From: Rhodoferax sp.
GTDB taxonomy: Bacteria; Pseudomonadota; Gammaproteobacteria; Burkholderiales; Burkholderiaceae_C
DNA length: 37,645 bases
Assembly (NCBI GenBank): GCA_016790475.1
Contig: JAEUOX010000434.1
Location: 1 to 37,645 of the forward strand
Direction of reading: 5' to 3'
The notes under the pieces are model-generated. The model was not told the DNA's origin. It saw only the letters and a program-made list of their open reading frames with translations, and made no database searches. Below are positions 24,304 through 32,277 of the stretch, piece after piece (the first letter of the stretch is position 1; the number at the start of each line of letters is the position of its first letter). Both the position numbers and the translations under genes were made by a program.

Positions 24304-25542
24304 TCAGGCGGCCGGCGACGGGCCGGCGTCGGATCGGGCCGAGCCCCGCACCATGTCGAAGCGGAACAGCCGGCACTCGATCGGGCCGTTCCACATCGGG
24401 ATCTTGCGCGACTCCTTCAGCCGCATCTTGCCGGGCAGCTTGCGGTCGGGCGTGAGCACCCAGGCGCTCCAGCCGGCATAGTGCTTCTTCCAGTGCGCGG
24501 CCAGCTGCGTGAAGAAATCGCCGCCCTCCGGGGCCAGGGCCTGCTCGCGCGCGCGGCTGCCGGCCACGCCACCGGCCTCGATGCGTTCGCCGTAGGGCGG
24601 GTTCAGCAGCAGGATGCCGGGGGCCGCGCACGGCGGCATGCGCTGCAGCGCGTCGCCGCCGCGGAACTCGATGGCATGCGCCACGCCGGCGCGCTGCGCA
24701 TTGCGCTGCGCGAAGTCCACCATCCGGTGCGCCAGGTCGCTGCCGAAGATGGTCGGCCGCGCACCGGCAGGCGGCAGCTGCTGCGCCCGCAGAGCCTCCT
24801 GGCGGATCGCCTCCCAGACATGGGCCTGGAACGGCAGCATCTTCTCGAACGCGAAGCGGCGCAGGCTGCCAGGCGCGATCTGGCAGGCGATCTGGGCGGC
24901 CTCGATCGCGATCGTGCCGCTGCCGCAGCAGGGGTCGTACAGGGGCACCGACGGATCCTGCGCCCAGCCGCAGGACGCGATCATCGCCGCGGCCAACGTC
25001 TCCTTCAGCGGCGCCTCGCCCCTGTCCTCACGCCAGCCGCGCTTGAACAGCGCCTCGCCGGAGGTGTCGATGTACAGCGACACGGTGTCGGTCGTCAGGT
25101 GCGCGTAGATCCGGATGTCCGGCCAGCGGGTGTCCACATCCGGCCGCACGCCGCCGGCCCGGGCACGGAAGCGGTCGCAGATCGCGTCCTTGATCTTCAG
25201 CGCGGCGAAGTTCAGGCTGTTCAACGGGCTGTGCTGTGCCGTCACCTCGACCTTCATCGACTGCCGCGGCGTGAACCAGATCTCCCAGGCCACCTCGCTG
25301 GCGGCGCGATAGAGATCCTGCTCGTTGCGGTAGGGCGCATGGAACAGCTGCACCAGCACGCGCTGGGCCAGCCGGCTGTGCAGGTTCAGCAGCAGCGCGT
25401 CGCGCCAGGCACCCTCGATCAGCACGCCGCCACGCTGGCGCCGCACGCCGTCGAGCGTGCCGCCGGTGATGAACGCGGCCTCGTGGGCCAGCATGTCCTC
25501 CACGCCGGCGGCGCAGGGCAGGAACAGCTGCAGCTGGTTCAT
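24304..25542 (-). CDS. THUMP-domain RNA methyltransferase (RlmL/YcbY N-terminal type)
   Basis: A 412-residue SAM-dependent methyltransferase with an N-terminal THUMP RNA-binding region (about 45-160) and a Rossmann methyltransferase domain. It resembles the RlmL half of E. coli RlmKL, which makes m2G2445 in 23S rRNA. The SAM motif is YDPCCGSGTIAIEAAQIA (about residues 200-217) and the catalytic motif is LLLNPPYGERIE (about residues 311-322). The tail holds KIPMWNGPIECRLFRFDM, as in RlmL. The RlmK half is absent, so this is a single-domain version and the target base is likely but not proven. It starts ten bases after rpoN. Confidence 0.9.
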   Translation of the reverse strand: MNQLQLFLPCAAGVEDMLAHEAAFITGGTLDGVRRQRGGVLIEGAWRDALLLNLHSRLAQRVLVQLFHAPYRNEQDLYRAASEVAWEIWFTPRQSMKVEVTAQHSPLNSLNFAALKIKDAICDRFRARAGGVRPDVDTRWPDIRIYAHLTTDTVSLYIDTSGEALFKRGWREDRGEAPLKETLAAAMIASCGWAQDPSVPLYDPCCGSGTIAIEAAQIACQIAPGSLRRFAFEKMLPFQAHVWEAIRQEALRAQQLPPAGARPTIFGSDLAHRMVDFAQRNAQRAGVAHAIEFRGGDALQRMPPCAAPGILLLNPPYGERIEAGGVAGSRAREQALAPEGGDFFTQLAAHWKKHYAGWSAWVLTPDRKLPGKMRLKESRKIPMWNGPIECRLFRFDMVRGSARSDAGPSPAA

Positions 25543-25552
25543 GGCCGGGCCG

Positions 25553-27142
25553 TCAGAGGGCGCGCCGCAGGCTGGCCGGGGCGATCTTGAGCCCCTCGCG
25601 GTACTTGGCCACGGTGCGCCGCGCGCAGGCGATGCCCTGCTCCTTGAGCATGTCGGACAGCTGGCTGTCGCTCAGCGGCTTGGCGCTGGATTCGGCCTCG
25701 ATGAACTGCTTGATCAGCGCCCGCACCGCGGTGCTGGACGCATTGCCGCCGGTCTCGGTGCCCAGCCCGGAGCCGAAGAAGTACTTGAGTTCGAAGGTGC
25801 CCATCGGTGTGGCCATGAACTTGGCCGTGGTCACCCGGCTGATCGTCGACTCGTGCAGCCCCAGCTCGTCGGCGATCTCGCGCAGCACCAGCGGGCGCAT
25901 CGCCAGCACCCCGTGCTGGAAGAAGCTCTTCTGGCGCTCGACGATCGCGGTGCTGACGCGCAGGATGGTGTCGAAGCGCTGCTGGATGTTCTTGATGAAC
26001 CAGCGCGCCTCCTGCAGGCGCTGCTGCAGCGCCGCGTAGTTCGACGCGTCGGAGCCGGTGCTGCGGTGCTGCTTGAGCGCGTTGGCGTAGATGTCGTGCA
26101 CGCGCAGCCGCGGCATCACCTCGGGGTTGATCTGCGCCCGGAAGCGCGCGTTCGCGCCCTTGCCCACCTGCACCACCAGCACGTCCGGAATGACGATGTT
26201 GCGCTCCACGTTCACGAAGCGGCGGCCGGGCTTGGGCTCCAGCCGCGCGATCACCGCGATCGCCTCGCGCACCAGGGCGTCGGTGGTGCTGCACAGCTGC
26301 ACCAGGCGCTTGATGTCGCGCCGGGCGAGCAGGTCCATCGGCTGGTTGCAGATGCGCATCGCGACGGCCAGCACGCGCTGGTGCGGGTCTTCTGCCGGCC
26401 GCTGGCGGCGCAGCGCGCGCAGTTGCAGCCGCAGGCACTCGCCCAGGTTGGCAGCGCCGACGCCGACCGGCTCGAAGTCCTGCAGGATGCGCAATGCCAC
26501 CGTCAGGTGGTGCACCAGCTGCTCGGCCTGCTCCTCGTCCTGCGGACCGAGGCCCTCGGCCAGCGACTGCAGCGAGTCCTCCAGGTAGCCGTCGTCGTTC
26601 AGCGATTCGATCAGGAAGCGCAGCGCGACCCGGTCCTCCTCGCTCAGGCGCACCGCCAGGGCCTGGCGATGCAGGAAGGACTGCAGTGACTCCTGCGTGC
26701 GGGCCAGTTCGCCGGCGTCGACGTCGTCCTCGGTGCCGAGGTTGTTGCCGTGGGCCTTGGCCTCGCCGCCCCACTCGTTGTCGTCCGGCGCCATCTCGAC
26801 TGTGCCGTCACCCTCCCAGCTCTCGGCATCGGCCGCCGACAGCGGCGTGACCGCGTCCTCGCTGACCGGGCCGCTGGACTCGCTGGCGTACTCCACCGTG
26901 CTGGACACCGCCATCTCGGCCTCCCGGTCGCCCAGCGGCACCGGCGTGTCGAGCTGCGGCAGGCCGAACTCCTCCGCTGGCGCGGCTTCCTCGGAGACCT
27001 CCAGGAATGGGTTGTCGTCCAGCATCTGGTTGACTTCCTGGCTGAGCTCCAGCGTCGAGAGCTGCAGCAGCCGGATCGACTGCTGCAGCTGCGGCGTCAG
27101 CGCCAGGTGCTGGGAGATGCGGAGCGACAGCCCCGGTTTCAT
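25553..27142 (-). CDS. rpoN: RNA polymerase sigma-54 factor
   Basis: RpoN directs RNA polymerase to -24/-12 promoters and needs an enhancer-binding activator. The 529-residue product has the usual order: the Gln- and Leu-rich N terminus (SLRISQHLALTPQLQQSIRL), an acidic region II (about residues 60-150), the core-binding region, the helix-turn-helix (about residues 430-460) and the RpoN box ARRTVAKYRE close to the C terminus. The ATG at 27142 (MKPGLSLRIS) matches the family start; an ATG at 27148 is in the same frame. The stop of lptB is seven bases before that alternative, so rpoN is read with lptB. The gene after it is the RNA methyltransferase, not hpf-ptsN as in many relatives. Confidence 0.95.
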   Translation of the reverse strand: MKPGLSLRISQHLALTPQLQQSIRLLQLSTLELSQEVNQMLDDNPFLEVSEEAAPAEEFGLPQLDTPVPLGDREAEMAVSSTVEYASESSGPVSEDAVTPLSAADAESWEGDGTVEMAPDDNEWGGEAKAHGNNLGTEDDVDAGELARTQESLQSFLHRQALAVRLSEEDRVALRFLIESLNDDGYLEDSLQSLAEGLGPQDEEQAEQLVHHLTVALRILQDFEPVGVGAANLGECLRLQLRALRRQRPAEDPHQRVLAVAMRICNQPMDLLARRDIKRLVQLCSTTDALVREAIAVIARLEPKPGRRFVNVERNIVIPDVLVVQVGKGANARFRAQINPEVMPRLRVHDIYANALKQHRSTGSDASNYAALQQRLQEARWFIKNIQQRFDTILRVSTAIVERQKSFFQHGVLAMRPLVLREIADELGLHESTISRVTTAKFMATPMGTFELKYFFGSGLGTETGGNASSTAVRALIKQFIEAESSAKPLSDSQLSDMLKEQGIACARRTVAKYREGLKIAPASLRRAL

Positions 27143-27155
27143 GGCCATCGGGCGG

Positions 27156-27935
27156 TCACATCTTGAAGTGTTCGCCCAGGTACACCCGGCGAACGTCGGC
27201 ATTCGCGACGATCTCGGCCGGCGTGCCCTGCGCCAGCACATGGCCGTCGCTGATGATGTAGGCGTGGTCGCAGATGCCCAGCGTCTCGCGCACGTTGTGG
27301 TCGGTGATCAGCACGCCGATGCCGCGCGACTTCAGGAAGTTGATGATGCGCTGGATCTCGATCACCGCGATCGGGTCGATGCCGGCGAAGGGCTCGTCGA
27401 GCAGGATGAAGCGCGGCTGGGTGGCCAGCGCGCGGGCGATCTCGACGCGGCGGCGCTCGCCGCCGGACAGGGCCAGCGCCGGGGAGTCGCGCAGGTGGTC
27501 GACCCGCAGGTCCTTCAGCAGGCCGTCCAGGCGCTCCGCGATGACGGCCGGCGCGAGCGGCTGGCCGGTGGCGTCGGTCTGCAGCTCCAGCACGGCGCGC
27601 ACGTTGTCCTGCACGTTGAGCTTGCGGAAGATCGACGCCTCCTGCGGCAGGTAGCTCAGGCCCAGCCGCGCGCGGCGGTGGATCGGCATGTCCTCGACCG
27701 AGCGGCCGTCGATCGTGATGTCGCCGGCGCTGGCGCGCACCAGCCCCACGATCATGTAGAAGGAGGTGGTCTTGCCGGCGCCGTTCGGGCCGAGCAGCCC
27801 GACGACCTCGCCCTTGCCGACGGTCAGCGAGACGTCCTTGACGACGGTGCGGCTGCCGTAGGACTTCTGGAGATGCCGCGCCTCCAGCCGGCTGGCCGGC
27901 CCGTCGGCGCCGTTGCCCGGAGCCGCCTCCGTCAC
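27156..27935 (-). CDS. lptB: LPS export ABC transporter ATP-binding protein
   Basis: LptB is the ATPase of the LptBFGC complex that drives lipopolysaccharide from the inner membrane to the periplasmic bridge. The 259-residue product has Walker [16 protein letters not shown] (about residues 48-62), the Q-loop [14 protein letters not shown], the signature [17 protein letters not shown], Walker [12 protein letters not shown] and a late His in [12 protein letters not shown]. The ATG overlaps the lptA stop by four bases (ATGA), and the stop is a few bases before rpoN. The N terminus has an extra 15 or so residues rich in Gly and Ala. Confidence 0.96.
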   Translation of the reverse strand: MTEAAPGNGADGPASRLEARHLQKSYGSRTVVKDVSLTVGKGEVVGLLGPNGAGKTTSFYMIVGLVRASAGDITIDGRSVEDMPIHRRARLGLSYLPQEASIFRKLNVQDNVRAVLELQTDATGQPLAPAVIAERLDGLLKDLRVDHLRDSPALALSGGERRRVEIARALATQPRFILLDEPFAGIDPIAVIEIQRIINFLKSRGIGVLITDHNVRETLGICDHAYIISDGHVLAQGTPAEIVANADVRRVYLGEHFKM

Positions 27936-28579
27936 TTCTGCACGCCCACGGTCGAGGAGCGGCGCAGGGCCGGCGCAGCGGGCGCAGGCGTGGCGGCGGG
28001 CGCAGCCGCGCCCGCCGGGCGGGCCTCGTCATTGCGCGGCGTCAGCACCGCACGCACGCGCGGGGCGGTGCCGTCCGGCATGGTCTTGGCCGGGCCGCCG
28101 TCCACCGTCAGCACACTGGTGGTGTTGTCATAGACGATGACGACCCCGGTCATCTCGTCGTTCAGCGTGGTGCCCAGATAGCGACGCAGCTCGGCGCGCT
28201 GCAGGAAGCGCACGGTGTCGGCCTTGCCGTCGTACTCGATGACCTCGGCCTCGCCTTCCATGTATTCGTCCACTGCGCCAGGCCGGGTGTCCCGCTTCTG
28301 GCGGAAGAACGCCCGCTTGCCGGGCTCGGCCTTCAGCACGCCGAACTGGTTGCCGGCGTTGTCCTGCCGCACATCGAGCTGGGCGCCCCGCATCACGATG
28401 CTGCCCTTGGTCACGACGACGCGGCCGGTGAACACGCTGGTCTGCTTGGCATCGTCGTAACGCAGCGTGTCCGACTCGATGTTCATCGGCTTGGTGCGGT
28501 CGGCCCGCTCGGCATGGGCGGCCCCCGCAAGCACGACGCATGCCAGCGCAAGGTGAAGAGGGATGCGGAAGGATTTCAT
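27932..28579 (-). CDS. lptA: LPS transport periplasmic protein
   Basis: LptA forms the periplasmic filament that carries lipopolysaccharide to the outer membrane. The 215-residue product has a signal peptide ([20 protein letters not shown], cut after AHA) and the OstA-like beta-jellyroll domain: [17 protein letters not shown] (about residues 30-46), [19 protein letters not shown] and [20 protein letters not shown]. The last 45 residues are rich in Ala and Pro, beyond the usual end. It overlaps lptB (ATGA). The gene lptC, usually directly upstream, is not there; dsbA is 100 bases upstream instead, so lptA probably has its own promoter. Confidence 0.94.
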   Translation of the reverse strand: MKSFRIPLHLALACVVLAGAAHAERADRTKPMNIESDTLRYDDAKQTSVFTGRVVVTKGSIVMRGAQLDVRQDNAGNQFGVLKAEPGKRAFFRQKRDTRPGAVDEYMEGEAEVIEYDGKADTVRFLQRAELRRYLGTTLNDEMTGVVIVYDNTTSVLTVDGGPAKTMPDGTAPRVRAVLTPRNDEARPAGAAAPAATPAPAAPALRRSSTVGVQK

Positions 28580-28614
28580 AGAGGCACGAATCTTGCAGAA
28601 AACCCTGCCGATTC

Positions 28615-28641
28615 ATTGTAGCCCGGGCATTGCACCCGGGC
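28615..28641 (-). promoter_or_regulatory. Hairpin and candidate -10 box upstream of lptA
   Basis: On the minus strand GCCCGGG and CCCGGGC (seven-base perfect arms, seven-base loop, 28621-28641) are followed directly by TACAAT at 28615-28620, a good -10 box. The start of lptA is 36 bases further. No good -35 box is seen; the hairpin itself would occupy that place. No run of T follows the hairpin, so a terminator for dsbA is less likely than an operator or an RNA structure. Confidence 0.4.
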
Positions 28642-28679
28642 ACCCCACCGGCGGCTGCCGGCGGGACGGTCACCGCCGG

Positions 28680-29330
28680 TCAGCGCCCGGCGCGGACCTC
28701 GGCCACCAGGTAATCGACGATCTGCAGCGCCCGCGGCATGTTCCGCGCCAGCGTGCCATCGGTGTAGAAGCGTCCGGCCACACCCAGCGCCGGCACCCCC
28801 TCCACCCGGTAGGCGTTCTGCAGCTGCGTGGCCTTGCTGGCCTTGGTGGCCACCGAGAAGGAGTTGTACTGCTCCATGAACTTGGCGCGGTCGACACCCT
28901 GCTTGGCGACCCAGTCGGCGATGGCCTCGCCCTTCACCAGCTGCTGCTTCTCGGCATGGATCGCGGCGAACACCTTGCCATGCAGCTTGTCGACCAGGTC
29001 CATCGCCTCCAGCGTGTAGTACAGGCGCTGCTGCGGGACGAAGTCGTCGCGGAAGCCCACCGGCACGCGGCGCACATGCACATCCTTCGGAACCCGCTTG
29101 ATCCAGGCCTCCAGCGTCGGCTCGAAGGCATTGCAGTGCGGGCAGTTGTACCAGAAGAACTCCACCACCTCGATCTTGCCGGCAGGCGCCTCGACCGCGG
29201 TGCGCTTGTCCAGCACCAGGTAGTCGGCACCGGATTCGGGCTTGGCCACCTGGGCCTGCGCAACCTGCAGCAGCCCCGGGCCTCCGACGGCGGCGGCGAC
29301 GGTGGCCACGGCGAAATCACGACGTTTCAT
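28680..29330 (-). CDS. dsbA: Thiol:disulfide interchange protein DsbA
   Basis: DsbA oxidises cysteine pairs of exported proteins in the periplasm. The 216-residue product has the catalytic CPHC in VEFFWYNCPHCNAFEP (about residues 55-70), a thioredoxin fold with helical insert, and the cis-proline loop YRVEGVPALGVAGRFY (about residues 180-195). The signal region is MKRRDFAVATVAAAV, with a pair of arginines that recalls a Tat signal, then cleavage after VAQA. The AGGAGAGAAACA site lies before the ATG at 29330. It follows the SPOR-domain gene, an order seen in related Burkholderiales. Confidence 0.95.
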   Translation of the reverse strand: MKRRDFAVATVAAAVGGPGLLQVAQAQVAKPESGADYLVLDKRTAVEAPAGKIEVVEFFWYNCPHCNAFEPTLEAWIKRVPKDVHVRRVPVGFRDDFVPQQRLYYTLEAMDLVDKLHGKVFAAIHAEKQQLVKGEAIADWVAKQGVDRAKFMEQYNSFSVATKASKATQLQNAYRVEGVPALGVAGRFYTDGTLARNMPRALQIVDYLVAEVRAGR

Positions 29331-29386
29331 TGTTTCTCTCCTGAAAAAATCCATTCCCGTTTCCGACCGGGCGCGCCGCCAATAGT

Positions 29387-30034
29387 TCAGCGCTGCACGC
29401 GGACCAGCGCGACATCCATGCCCAGCCCTTCCAGCCGGTCCTTGGTGCGGTCCGCGTCTTCGCGCTTCTCGAACGGGCCGACGCGCACCCGGTACACATT
29501 GCGTCCGGACTGCTCGCGCTCGGACACCCGCGCCTCGACGCCGGCCAGCGACAGCTTGGCGCGCTGCGCCTCGGCATCCTCCGGCGTACGGAATGCGCCC
29601 ACCTGCACAAAATAGGTAAACGGATCGGCACTCGCGCCGGATGACCGGGCCTTCGCCAGGTCGCCCAGCGGGTCCCCGGTGACTGCGGGCTTGACCTCGG
29701 CCTTGGCTTCGGAGGCCGGGCGCACCGGTGCGGCGGCCATCTCGGCACCGCCGGCCGGTGCCGATGCGGCCGATGCCGGTGCCGCCGGACGGGCCGGGTT
29801 CTTGCCGTACAGCGGCGCGTTCGGATCCCAGTCCTTGTTCTTGCGCGCTTCGGCCGCGTCCTGCTCGACCGAACGGCTCTGGCCCTTGTTGACGAAGGGC
29901 ACAGGCACCTTCGTGACGTAAACGGCCACTGCGAGGGCGATGCCCAGACCGATCACCAAGCCGATGATCAGGCCCAGCAATGTGCCTCCATGCTGCGTGT
30001 GCATGCGCCTTCCTGGAACGGGTTGGTCCGTCAT
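29387..30034 (-). CDS. SPOR-domain protein (FtsN-like)
   Basis: A 215-residue inner-membrane protein with one N-terminal membrane helix (TLLGLIIGLVIGLGIALAVA, about residues 18-38), a long low-complexity linker rich in Ala, Pro and Glu, and a C-terminal SPOR domain (about residues 135-212: YFVQVGAFRTPEDAEAQRAK and YRVRVGPFEKREDADRTKD). SPOR domains bind denuded peptidoglycan at the division site, so a role in cell division like FtsN is likely, though a separate function is possible. The ATG at 30034 gives MTDQPVPGRR. It starts 23 bases after argS and is followed 56 bases later by dsbA. Confidence 0.9.
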   Translation of the reverse strand: MTDQPVPGRRMHTQHGGTLLGLIIGLVIGLGIALAVAVYVTKVPVPFVNKGQSRSVEQDAAEARKNKDWDPNAPLYGKNPARPAAPASAASAPAGGAEMAAAPVRPASEAKAEVKPAVTGDPLGDLAKARSSGASADPFTYFVQVGAFRTPEDAEAQRAKLSLAGVEARVSEREQSGRNVYRVRVGPFEKREDADRTKDRLEGLGMDVALVRVQR

Positions 30035-30057
30035 GGCTGGATTGTGCAGCGTGTTGG

Positions 30058-31731
30058 TCACATTTTCCGGGGCGCATCGACGCCCAGGACGGCCAGGCCG
30101 TTGCGCAGGACCTGGGCGGTGGCCGCCACCAGCGCCAGCCGGGCCAGCCGCACCGGCGCATCGTCGACCAGGATGCGCTCGGCATCGTAGTAGCTGTGGT
30201 AGGCCGCCGCCAGGTCCCGCAGATAGAAGGTCACGTCGTGCGGCGCAAAGTCCTGGGCCGCGGCGGTCAGCATCTCCGGGTACTTGGCCAGCGCCAGCAT
30301 CAGCGCCTGCGCCGGCGGGCTGGCCAGCGCATCGAGCGGCACGCCGGCCAGCTCCGCAACATCGCCACCCCAGCCAGCCAGCACCGAGCAGATGCGTGCA
30401 TGCGCGTACTGCACGTAGTACACCGGGTTGTCGTTGTTCTTGGCCAGCGCCAGGTCGACATCGAACACGTATTCCGTGTCCGGCTTGCGGCTCAGCAGGA
30501 AGAAGCGCACCGCATCCTTGCTGGTCCATTCGATCAGGTCGCGCAGCGTGACGTAGGAGCCCGAGCGCTTGGAGATCTTGACCTCGGTGCCGCCACGCAT
30601 CACCCGCACCATCGTGTGCAGCACGTAGTCCGGGTAGCCCGGCGGGATGCCGACGCCGGCGGCCTGCAGCCCGGCCCGCACCCGCGCGATCGTGCCGTGG
30701 TGGTCCGTACCCTGGATGTTCACGACGCGCGTGAAGCCACGCTCCCACTTGGTGATGTGGTAGGCCACGTCCGGCACGAAGTAGGTGTAGGTGCCGTCGC
30801 TCTTGCGCATGACGCGGTCCTTGTCGTCGCCGTACGCGGTCGAGCGCAGCCACAGCGCGCCGTCCTGCTCGAAGGTCTTGCCGGCGGCCTGCAGCCGGGC
30901 GACCGCGGCATCGACCTTGCCGCTGGTGTACAGGCTCGACTCCAGGTAGTAGTTGTCGAAGCGCACTGCAAAGGCCTGCAGGTCCAGGTCCTGCTCGCGG
31001 CGCAGGTAGGCCACCGCGAACGCGCGGATCCCGTCCAGGTCCTCGATGTCGCCGCTGGCCGTCGTGCTGCGGTCGTCCGCATGGACCGTCTTGCCGGCCA
31101 GGAAATCGGCGGCGATGTCGGCGATGTAGTCCCCGTTGTAGGCCGCCTCCGGCCAGCCTTCATCGCCCGGCTTCAGGCCCCGGGCCCGCAGCTGGGTGCT
31201 CTGGGCCAGCGTTGCAATCTGCACGCCGGCATCGTTGTAATAGAACTCCCGGTAGACCTCCCAGCCCTGGGTGGCGTGCAGGTTGCAGATGGCATCGCCC
31301 AGCGCGGCCTGCCGGCCATGGCCCACATGCAGCGGGCCGGTCGGGTTGGCGGACACGAACTCCACCATCATGCGCTCGCCGCGGGACGGCTGGTGGCCGA
31401 AGGCGTCGCCGGCCTGCAGCACCTCGCGCACCACCTCCTGCTTGGCCGCCGGCAGCAGCCGGATATTCAGGAAGCCGGGGCCGGCGATGTCGATGTCCGA
31501 CACCCAGCGTGCATAGGCCGGCTGGGCCAGCAGCAGCGCCCGCAGGCGCTCGGCCACCTGGCGCGGGTTCAGCTTGAGGGGTTTGGCGAGTTGCATCGCG
31601 GCGGTGGATGCGAAGTCCCCGTGCGCGGCCACCTTGGGGGATTCGAACATCGCACGCACGGTGGCGTCCGGTGCGAGTTCGCGCAGGGCCTGCCCGAGGG
31701 CTTCCTGCAATTCCTGTTTGATCTTGAGCAT
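30058..31731 (-). CDS. argS: Arginyl-tRNA synthetase
   Basis: ArgS charges tRNA-Arg with arginine using ATP. The 557-residue product is of usual class I length. The N-terminal domain (about residues 1-110) is followed by the HIGH-like motif [20 protein letters not shown] (about residue 135), the [10 protein letters not shown] region, and the KMSKS-like site [13 protein letters not shown] (about residue 387). The C-terminal helical anticodon-binding domain includes [18 protein letters not shown] and ends in [17 protein letters not shown]. The ATG at 31731 ([12 protein letters not shown]) is well supported. It is first in a run with the SPOR gene and dsbA, and divergent from the PsiF-like gene. 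Confidence 0.97.
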   Translation of the reverse strand: MLKIKQELQEALGQALRELAPDATVRAMFESPKVAAHGDFASTAAMQLAKPLKLNPRQVAERLRALLLAQPAYARWVSDIDIAGPGFLNIRLLPAAKQEVVREVLQAGDAFGHQPSRGERMMVEFVSANPTGPLHVGHGRQAALGDAICNLHATQGWEVYREFYYNDAGVQIATLAQSTQLRARGLKPGDEGWPEAAYNGDYIADIAADFLAGKTVHADDRSTTASGDIEDLDGIRAFAVAYLRREQDLDLQAFAVRFDNYYLESSLYTSGKVDAAVARLQAAGKTFEQDGALWLRSTAYGDDKDRVMRKSDGTYTYFVPDVAYHITKWERGFTRVVNIQGTDHHGTIARVRAGLQAAGVGIPPGYPDYVLHTMVRVMRGGTEVKISKRSGSYVTLRDLIEWTSKDAVRFFLLSRKPDTEYVFDVDLALAKNNDNPVYYVQYAHARICSVLAGWGGDVAELAGVPLDALASPPAQALMLALAKYPEMLTAAAQDFAPHDVTFYLRDLAAAYHSYYDAERILVDDAPVRLARLALVAATAQVLRNGLAVLGVDAPRKM

Positions 31732-31895
31732 AGGCGCCGATTCTAGGAGGGCCCGCCCCGGCGGCCGGCGTAGCGGCGCTGTCGTGGTTGCGACATCCGG
31801 ACGGGTCTACACTGCGCCCGCGGGCCGTCCCGGCCGGGGCCGGACGGTCCGCGTGTCAGCCGCTTGCCGATCCGGCGCGTTAGAGGTATCGGATC

Positions 31896-31910
31896 CGCAA
31901 ACGGTTTGCG
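31896..31910. promoter_or_regulatory. Perfect 15-base palindrome upstream of the PsiF-like gene
   Basis: CGCAAACGGTTTGCG is symmetric around one central base and lies 32 bases before the ATG of the PsiF-like gene. Its central AAACGGTTT resembles the half-site pattern of LacI-type operators, but it could equally fold as an RNA hairpin in the leader. A weak -10 box, TACACT, is at 31808-31813, so the palindrome would be in the transcribed leader. Confidence 0.45.
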
Positions 31911-31942
31911 TCGTCCGTTCCCAACCTTCTGGAGTTCCCACC

Positions 31943-32236
31943 ATGCACAAACTGCTCTCCCTCGCTGCCGCCGTCACGCTGGCTTTCTCGTTCGGCGCCG
32001 CCCAGGCCCAGGACAAGCCGGCCACGGCCCAACAGAACAAGATGGCCACCTGCAACAAGGAAGCCGGCGACAAGAAGGGTGACGAGCGCAAGGCCTTCAT
32101 GAAGACCTGCCTGAGCGCCAAGAAGGAAACCCAGCAGAGCAAGATGACCACCTGCAACAAGGAAGCCGGTGACAAGAAGGGTGACGAGCGCAAGAAGTTC
32201 ATGAGCGAGTGCCTGAAGGCCAAGCCGGCGGCCTGA
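31943..32236 (+). CDS. Secreted PsiF-repeat protein
   Basis: A 97-residue periplasmic protein: signal peptide MHKLLSLAAAVTLAFSFGAA, cut after QAQ, then two copies of a PsiF repeat. Each copy has the pattern MxTCNKEAGDKKGDERKxFM followed by a Cys near the end (TCLSAK, ECLKAK), four cysteines in all and an excess of Lys. PsiF of E. coli is a phosphate-starvation-induced protein of unknown function; the family is widespread in Proteobacteria. A GGAG site is before the ATG. The repeats are nearly identical in DNA, which suggests a recent duplication. It is divergent from argS and converges with the LysR gene. Confidence 0.9.
   Translation: MHKLLSLAAAVTLAFSFGAAQAQDKPATAQQNKMATCNKEAGDKKGDERKAFMKTCLSAKKETQQSKMTTCNKEAGDKKGDERKKFMSECLKAKPAA
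32041..32205 (+). repeat. Direct repeat within the PsiF-like gene (102-base spacing)
   Basis: Two 63-base copies at 32041-32103 and 32143-32205 differ at about six positions (57 of 63 identical by my count). The offset is 102 bases, 34 codons, so the reading frame is kept. The copies encode the two PsiF repeats of the protein. Third-position changes are few, which fits a recent tandem duplication or gene conversion. Confidence 0.85.
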
Positions 32237-32242
32237 TCCCCG

Positions 32243-32252
32243 CCCCCCCCCC
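32243..32252. repeat. Ten-base C homopolymer
   Basis: A run of ten C lies seven bases after the stop of the PsiF-like gene, in the 41-base gap before the convergent LysR gene. It is the longest homopolymer I notice in the window. It is outside both genes, and it is a place where sequencing error is likely. Confidence 0.8.
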
Positions 32253-32277
32253 GGGCGCGCAGGCGGGCAGGCCGTGA

